Shown here: piece by piece, positions 59,382 to 64,000 of the stretch
Numbering within the stretch: the stretch's first letter is position 1
Layout: each line of letters opens with the position of its first letter
Source: Pseudodonghicola sp048268305
GTDB taxonomy: Bacteria; Pseudomonadota; Alphaproteobacteria; Rhodobacterales; Rhodobacteraceae
Direction of reading: 5' to 3'
Length of the DNA stretch: 64,000 bases
NCBI RefSeq assembly: GCF_048268305.1
Contig: NZ_JBLWVT010000001.1
Coordinates: forward strand, 496,001 to 560,000
Position numbers and translations under genes: made by a program
Notes under the pieces: generated by a model
Seen by the model: the letters and a program-made list of their open reading frames with translations, nothing else
The model's database searches: none
Told to the model about the DNA's origin: nothing

Positions 59382-60280
59382 GCCGGTTCACCTTCGACTG
59401 GGTGGACGCCTTTACCGACCGCGCCTTTGGCGGCAACGGTTGTGTCGTCGTTCACGAGGCCGATGAATTGAGCATCGCGGATCGGCTGGCGCTGGTCCGC
59501 GAAACGTCACTATCGGAATGCGCCTTTGTCGTCGGCTCGGACGTGGCCGATTTCGGTGCGCGCTATTATCTCGCCGACAAGGAAATCCTGATGGCGGGCC
59601 ACCCGACGGTGGCCACCGTGGTGTCGCTGGTCGATCGTGGCCTGGTCAGCTTGACCGAGGGCCGCGCCGATTTCACGCTGGAGGTCGGCTCCGGCGTGCT
59701 GCCGATCACGGTCGAGCGGGGGCCGGCCGGCGTGAAGGTCGTCATGACCCAGGCGGCGCCGCAGTTCGGCCGCGCCTTTGATCCCGCCGAGATCGCGGCG
59801 ATGGTGTCGCTGGCGCCTGAGGATATTCTGGGCACGCCGCAGGTGGTCTCCACCGGCTCGCCCTTCTGCATAACAGTTTTGGAAGACAAGGACGCGCTGC
59901 GCCGGGCGCGGCTTGATGTCGATCTGTTCTATGCGATGAACCCGCCGGGCACCCCGCGCGCCGAGGTGATCGAACCCTTCCTGGTCACCCTGGGGGGCGA
60001 GACCGAGGCGGGTGATACCTTCTCGCGCCTGCTGCTGCCGCCGCCGTTGCCGGCGGAGGATCCCTTTACCGGCTCGGCTACCGGCTGCATGGCCGGCTAC
60101 CTGTGGCATCACAACCTGATCGACGCGCCGACTTTCAAGGCGGAGCAGGGCCATTGGATGGGCCGTCCCGGTCTGGCCGAGGTCGAGGTTCTGGGCCCCC
60201 GCGCGGCTCCCACCGGCGTCAAGGTCGGCGGCCAGGGCTATGTGCTGATGCGCGGCGAGCTGGAGCTGCCAGCGGCCTGA
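59378..60280 (+). CDS. PhzF family isomerase/epimerase
   Basis: A 300-residue PhzF-fold protein: FDWVDAFTDRAFGGNGCVVV near the N-terminus (the family Glu is usual later in this block), SLSECAFVV, ARYYLADKEILMAGHPTVATV (GHPT motif) and DPFTGSATGCMAGYLWHH (the second conserved loop). PhzF itself isomerises a phenazine precursor, but most homologues have other or unknown substrates. The start is a TTG overlapping the DUF1150 stop, so its translation depends on that gene. Confidence 0.88.
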   Translation: MSRFTFDWVDAFTDRAFGGNGCVVVHEADELSIADRLALVRETSLSECAFVVGSDVADFGARYYLADKEILMAGHPTVATVVSLVDRGLVSLTEGRADFTLEVGSGVLPITVERGPAGVKVVMTQAAPQFGRAFDPAEIAAMVSLAPEDILGTPQVVSTGSPFCITVLEDKDALRRARLDVDLFYAMNPPGTPRAEVIEPFLVTLGGETEAGDTFSRLLLPPPLPAEDPFTGSATGCMAGYLWHHNLIDAPTFKAEQGHWMGRPGLAEVEVLGPRAAPTGVKVGGQGYVLMRGELELPAA

Positions 60281-60313
60281 TCCCGGCGGCAGCAAGCAGG
60301 ACAGGACCACCCG

Positions 60314-61174
60314 ATGACCGAGCCCGCAATCGCCATCCTGCCCTATGGGCGTCGCCTGGGGCCGGGGCTGTCGGCCATGCCGCTCGCCGATCTGATCTGG
60401 CCCCTGGGCTGTCCGGACCGGCTGAAGGGCGGCAGCGTCGGCGATCTGGGGCCGCAGGATCACCTGCTGGTCTATCCCCGCACCGACATCCATTTCCGCC
60501 TGCGCCGTGGCACAAGGGCGCGGATTTCGCTGATCATGGCGGAACCCGAGGTGATCCACCGCAAGCACCTGCGCCTGCTGCGGCTCAGCTGGCGGCGATT
60601 CTATCGCATCCTCACCTTCAACGAGGGGCTGCTGCAGGCGGTGCCCAATGCGGTGCTCTTCCCGCTGGGCACCACCTGGGTGCCGGAATGGCGCGATTTG
60701 CCATTGGACAAGACGGCGATGTGTTCGCTGATCGCCTCGGCCAAGCGCGACTCGGAAGGCCACAAGCTGCGCCACGCGATGGTCGACTGGTCACGCGCCA
60801 CCGGGCAGCAGGTGACGGTTCTGGGCCGCGGCTATACCCCCTTCGAGGCCAAGGCCGAGGGGCTCGCTCCCTACCGTTATTCCATCGTCATCGAGAATGT
60901 GCGCGAGACCAATTATTTCTCGGAGAAACTGATGGATGCGGTGCTGTGCAATACGGTGCCGATTTATTGGGGCTGTCCCAATCTCGATCGGTTCATGAAC
61001 CCGGAGGGCATCATCCAATGCCGGACCGAGGCCGATCTGCGCGCGGCGGTCGCCGCCATGTCGGTCGAGGATTTCGAGGCGCGCTTGCCGCAGCTTCGCC
61101 GTCTGCAGGGAGAGCTGCAGAGATATATCGACATCGATGCCCGGGCGGCCGAGGTCATTCAAAAAAGTCTCTGA
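60314..61174 (+). CDS. Glycosyltransferase family 10 (alpha-1,3/4-fucosyltransferase-like)
   Basis: A 286-residue GT10-type enzyme. The C-terminal half carries the fucosyltransferase motif: APYRYSIVIENVRETNYFSEKLMDAVLCNTVPIYWGCPNLDRFM, matching the family FxxxxENS..x.YxTEKxxxA...G.VPxYWG.P pattern. The acceptor-binding N-terminal half is not informative. It would add fucose from GDP-fucose to a surface glycan, or another sugar. It is a single gene, not in a glycan cluster, 33 bases after the PhzF gene. Confidence 0.85.
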   Translation: MTEPAIAILPYGRRLGPGLSAMPLADLIWPLGCPDRLKGGSVGDLGPQDHLLVYPRTDIHFRLRRGTRARISLIMAEPEVIHRKHLRLLRLSWRRFYRILTFNEGLLQAVPNAVLFPLGTTWVPEWRDLPLDKTAMCSLIASAKRDSEGHKLRHAMVDWSRATGQQVTVLGRGYTPFEAKAEGLAPYRYSIVIENVRETNYFSEKLMDAVLCNTVPIYWGCPNLDRFMNPEGIIQCRTEADLRAAVAAMSVEDFEARLPQLRRLQGELQRYIDIDARAAEVIQKSL

Positions 61175-61271
61175 ACCAGTTTTAATTTTCGGAGCTGGCT
61201 GGCCGATCTAATTCTGCCCCGTTACGGTCCGAAGCCGGAGATATTTCAGGTTCTGAAGGAGATCGTTCCGT

Positions 61272-62402
61272 ATGAAGCCAATTGTCAGGCTGCTCGGGGC
61301 ATTTGCCATTTCGTTGTTTTCAGGTCTCACGGCGCAGGCGGGGATGGAGGAGCCCTATGTGCGATGCGTGCAACAGCAATTATCTGCGTTGGGTCTGTCC
61401 GATGTTGCCGTGACCGGTCGGATCAATTCTGCGACGAAGGCCGGGGTGGACACCGTCCGCCGCCAGTTTGGCGATGGCACCAACCTGGCCGCCTTGCCGC
61501 GCCTCTCTACTGATTCTGTGGTCAGCTGGTGTCGCGAGATCGGAGCGTTGAAACCGGGATTGCGGCAAATGATGCCCAGCAGCCGGCCGCCCTTCGTTCT
61601 GGGGCAGAGCGATATGCAGACCGTGCTTCTGCAATCGAGCTTTTCTGAGGTCGAACAGTTTTATCGTTCGTTCTATGGCATTTACCCCGCCAGCCGAGTG
61701 GATGTGGCGGGTGCCGATTCAGGGGAAGTTCTGGCAGATTTCGCGCTGGAACTGCAGCGTCGGCGCGGCCCTTCGATCGGGCGGATGCGCGATTACGTGG
61801 CCAGAATCTGCGACACCCCGAGCCTGCGTTTCGGCGGGCAGGCCTATATGAACCAGCTTCTCATCTGCTGGCCCTATGAGACCAGCTATGGCGCCGATTG
61901 GCGTCGGGATATCGCGGGTCAATTGTCGTTTCTGATGGTTCATGAATACATGCATCACGTGCAGCGAGAGCTTGCCAACAACAAGGTCGGGGGGCCGGGC
62001 TATGGCTATCGGACCAAGATGGGGCCGGCTTGGATGGTCGAAGGGTCTGCATCGCTGGCGGAATATCGCTGGGCGCAGCAGCGGGGCGGAAACAGTGCCA
62101 AGATGCTGGCAAAGGCGCAGAAATATTCTGAAGACAGCAAAAAGACATTGAACGCCATGCTGGAGCATGGATCGGTCAAAGGATACGAGCAATATCAGAT
62201 TGCCATGTATGGCGTGTTCCTTTTGGAGGAACGCTTCGGACAGGCATCTGTCCTGAATTATTGGCGTGCGATTGGGGCGAATGCCTCGTGGGAAAGTGCC
62301 TTCCATTCTGCATTCGGACTATCGATGGGAGAGTACATGGGGCAATTCAAGACCATGCGTCTTGATCCCGCCAAAGCCATGGCCTTTCGTGCGGTAAAGT
62401 AA
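61272..62402 (+). CDS. Secreted HExxH metallopeptidase-like protein with peptidoglycan-binding-like N-terminus
   Basis: A 376-residue protein with a signal peptide (LLGAFAISLFSGLTAQAG). An N-terminal block EEPYVRCVQQQLSALGLSDVAVTGRINSATKAGVDTVRRQF resembles a peptidoglycan-binding repeat. The catalytic block LMVHEYMHHVQRE gives HExxH with His224, Glu225 and His228, and 28 residues on, WMVEGSASLAEY offers Glu257 as a third zinc ligand (gluzincin-like). The HExxH...EGxA order fits MA-clan peptidases, but I cannot place a family. AAGGAGATC precedes the ATG. It is likely periplasmic. Confidence 0.75.
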   Translation: MKPIVRLLGAFAISLFSGLTAQAGMEEPYVRCVQQQLSALGLSDVAVTGRINSATKAGVDTVRRQFGDGTNLAALPRLSTDSVVSWCREIGALKPGLRQMMPSSRPPFVLGQSDMQTVLLQSSFSEVEQFYRSFYGIYPASRVDVAGADSGEVLADFALELQRRRGPSIGRMRDYVARICDTPSLRFGGQAYMNQLLICWPYETSYGADWRRDIAGQLSFLMVHEYMHHVQRELANNKVGGPGYGYRTKMGPAWMVEGSASLAEYRWAQQRGGNSAKMLAKAQKYSEDSKKTLNAMLEHGSVKGYEQYQIAMYGVFLLEERFGQASVLNYWRAIGANASWESAFHSAFGLSMGEYMGQFKTMRLDPAKAMAFRAVK

Positions 62403-62427
62403 CGCCAGATAATAGGTGGCAAAGACG

Positions 62428-62458
62428 GGCCGGCATTCGATGCCGGCCTTCGTGTTTT
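62428..62458 (+). terminator. Terminator of the secreted peptidase gene
   Basis: Perfect stem GGCCGGCAT / ATGCCGGCC with loop TCG, then TTCGTGTTTT, 25 bases after the stop. Confidence 0.8.
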
Positions 62459-62626
62459 CGCGGGGCCTGCCACGGCGTTCAGGTGGGCTGTCAAGCTGAT
62501 CTCCCCCATCCGAAGGGCGTGCCTCCCATCCGGGGGGCAGATGCCTTGCGTTTTCGCGGCGTTCTCTGTAAGCCCCCCGCCACACCGGTCGCAGCCTACC
62601 CGGTTATCAAAACAAGGACTGAAACG

Positions 62627-63328
62627 ATGAAAACTGCTGTTGTCTGCTCCGGCGGACTCGATTCCGTGTCGTTGGCCCATGTGCTGGCGGCGGAAAACTC
62701 TCTCACACGACTGATCTCTTTCGATTACGGCCAAAGGCACCGGAAAGAGCTGGACTTCGCCGCCGCCTGTGCGGCGCGGCTCAAGGTGCCGCATCATGTG
62801 ATCGACCTGCGATCGGTGGGGGCGGCGCTGACCGGCTCGGCCCTGACCGACGAGCTGGATGTGCCGGACGGCCATTACGCGGAAGAGACCATGCGGATCA
62901 CCGTGGTCCCCAACCGCAACGCCATCATGCTGACCATCGCCTTCGGCATCGCCGCGGCGCAGGGGGATGACGCGGTGGCCACTGCCGTGCACGGCGGCGA
63001 TCACTTCATCTATCCTGATTGCCGTCCGGCCTTTACCGAGGCGTTTGACGCGATGCAGCGGGCGGCGCTTGACGGTTATGCCGATGTGCGCCTTTCCACC
63101 CCCTTCGTGCACCGCAGCAAGGCCGATATCGTCACCGCCGGCGCCAAGGCCGGCACGCCCTTTGAGCAGACCTGGTCCTGCTACAAGGGCGGCGAGGTAC
63201 ATTGCGGCCGGTGCGGCACCTGTGTCGAGCGGCGCGAGGCCTTCGACCTCGCCGGAGTCGAAGACCCGACGCCCTATGCCGATCCCGACTTCTGGCGTGC
63301 GGCGGTGGCGGCGCGGGGCGAGGCGTGA
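62627..63328 (+). CDS. queC: 7-cyano-7-deazaguanine synthase
   Basis: A 233-residue QueC: the PP-loop SGGLDSVSLAHVLA, FDYGQRHRKELDFA, VPNRNAIMLTIAFGIAAA, GGDHFIYPDCRPAF and the zinc site CYKGGEVHCGRCGTCVERR. It makes preQ0 from CDG, ATP and ammonia for queuosine. The start MKTAVVCSGG is the family N-terminus with AAGGACTG upstream. The -35/-10-like pair TTGCGT...TAAGCC lies near 62546-62574. Its stop overlaps queD by one base. Confidence 0.97.
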   Translation: MKTAVVCSGGLDSVSLAHVLAAENSLTRLISFDYGQRHRKELDFAAACAARLKVPHHVIDLRSVGAALTGSALTDELDVPDGHYAEETMRITVVPNRNAIMLTIAFGIAAAQGDDAVATAVHGGDHFIYPDCRPAFTEAFDAMQRAALDGYADVRLSTPFVHRSKADIVTAGAKAGTPFEQTWSCYKGGEVHCGRCGTCVERREAFDLAGVEDPTPYADPDFWRAAVAARGEA

Positions 63329-63681
63329 TGCACAGGATCAGCAAGGAATTCCACTTCTCCGCCTCGCATCAGCTCTCCCATCTCGCCCCCGATCATCAAT
63401 GTGCCAGGCTGCATGGGCACAATTACATCGTGGTGGTCGAACTGGCGGCGGCCGAGCTGAACGCCGATGGCTTCGTGCGGGATTACCACGAACTGGCGCC
63501 GCTCAAGGCCTATATCGACGGGACTTTCGATCATCGGCACCTGAACGACGTGCTGCCCATGGCCTCCACCGCCGAGAACATGGCGCGGCATTTCTTCGAC
63601 TGGTGCCGCGCGCGTTGGCCCGAGGTGACGGCGGTGAAGGTCTCCGAGACCCCCAAGACCTGGGCGGAGTACCGGCCATGA
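63328..63681 (+). CDS. queD: 6-carboxytetrahydropterin synthase
   Basis: A 117-residue QueD: FHFSASHQLSHLAPDHQCARLHGHNYIVVVEL (catalytic Cys and zinc His set) and FDHRHLND, ASTAENMARHFFDW, KVSETPKTWAEYRP. It converts dihydroneopterin triphosphate to CPH4 in preQ0 synthesis. It is coupled to queC (one-base overlap) and to queE (ATGA). Confidence 0.96.
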   Translation: MHRISKEFHFSASHQLSHLAPDHQCARLHGHNYIVVVELAAAELNADGFVRDYHELAPLKAYIDGTFDHRHLNDVLPMASTAENMARHFFDWCRARWPEVTAVKVSETPKTWAEYRP

Positions 63682-64000
63682 CCCTGCGGATATCCGAGAT
63701 TTTCGGGCCGACCATCCAGGGCGAGGGGACGCTGATCGGCGTGCCCACCGTCTTCGTGCGGGCGGGGGGCTGCGATTACCGCTGTGTCTGGTGCGACAGC
63801 CTGCATGCGGTGGACAGCGCCTATCGGGCAGACTGGGCGCCGATGACGCCCGAGGCGATCTGGGCCGAGGTGCAGCGCCTATCCTCCGGCCAGCCGCTGG
63901 TGGTCTCGATTTCGGGCGGCAATCCGGCGATCCAGGATTTCGCGCCGCTGATCGCCCTGGGCCGGGCCGAGGGCTATGGCTTTGCCTGCGAAACCCAGGG
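63678..64000 (+). CDS. queE: 7-carboxy-7-deazaguanine synthase, 3' end cut by window
   Basis: N-terminal 107 residues of the radical SAM enzyme QueE: LRISEIFGPTIQGEGTLIGVPTVFVRAGGCDYRCVWCDS with the CxxxCxxC cluster and the GxG loop LVVSISGGNPAIQDFAPLIALG. It rearranges CPH4 to CDG. The start overlaps queD (ATGA). The C-terminus lies beyond the window. Confidence 0.96.
   Translation, partial: MTLRISEIFGPTIQGEGTLIGVPTVFVRAGGCDYRCVWCDSLHAVDSAYRADWAPMTPEAIWAEVQRLSSGQPLVVSISGGNPAIQDFAPLIALGRAEGYGFACETQ

Noticed and set aside
62483..62626. preQ1 riboswitch before queC
   Set aside because: The TGCCTCCC-ATCC-GGGGGGCA hairpin (62520-62539) is there, but I cannot find the A-rich tail and pairing of a preQ1-I aptamer, and a promoter-like pair lies downstream of the hairpin.
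1..64000. CRISPR array, insertion sequence, integrase, prophage, tRNA or rRNA genes
   Set aside because: I looked for regular direct repeats, transposase or integrase motifs and tRNA cloverleaf ends and saw none. The tail-collar remnant alone does not make a prophage.

Overview
The window is GC-rich chromosomal DNA from an alphaproteobacterium, most likely the Rhodobacter/Paracoccus group (Rhodobacterales). The support is: an ATP synthase F1 operon (atpHAGDC) without F0 genes; a Hint-domain protein of the type common in that order; Hsp20 paired with DUF1150; DUF2125, DUF2161 and DUF465 proteins; family II pyrophosphatase; and CIRCE-controlled groESL. I see no rRNA, tRNA, CRISPR array, transposase or intact prophage. 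Genus cannot be fixed by eye.

Layout. 1-6158 is a leftward cluster: flavin monooxygenase, RidA, DUF1028, a trimethylamine-dehydrogenase-like flavoprotein and an amidohydrolase. It looks like an undescribed amine-oxidation module with a perfect 12-5-12 palindrome upstream. 6281-13570 holds two tripartite-efflux-type inner membrane pairs in tandem, one under a divergent TetR with two 18-bp operators, one under a cotranscribed MarR. 13692-17845 is accessory: an LpxR-like lipid A deacylase, a Hint protein, and an NmrA/SnoaL pair divergent from a TetR. 18015-26500 is mostly core: rpsD; a coupled hisC-tyrC-extensin operon; DUF2125; ChaC; and a non-flagellar MotA/MotB-like pair with a long periplasmic coiled coil. 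26595-33209 has a QorB-like reductase divergent from HxlR, an M23 peptidase coupled to clpA, gloB and a methyltransferase.

33332-38386 is the ATP synthase operon with promoter and terminator. 38444-48274 carries an H-type lectin protein, prs, an HCCA-isomerase/hydrolase pair, a ribF-ycgN-threonine aldolase operon, MaoC, a HAD phosphatase, an APC-like permease, a lipoprotein and ppaC. 48316-52994 has TraB/GumN, DUF2161, a sulfotransferase and groESL. 53118-60280 has a decayed tail-collar gene, a bactofilin-like membrane protein, EamA, a solitary PhnM, purEK, DUF465 and a heat-shock-type hsp20-DUF1150-phzF operon. 60314-64000 has a GT10 fucosyltransferase-like gene, a secreted HExxH peptidase and the start of queCDE.

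Most features are housekeeping. The points most worth following are the amine-oxidation cluster, the stator-like pair, a bipartite hairpin-plus-core repeat present twice (18864-18913 and 56610-56662), the tail-collar remnant and the unclassified peptidase. All calls come from reading the sequence and from remembered family motifs; no database search was run.
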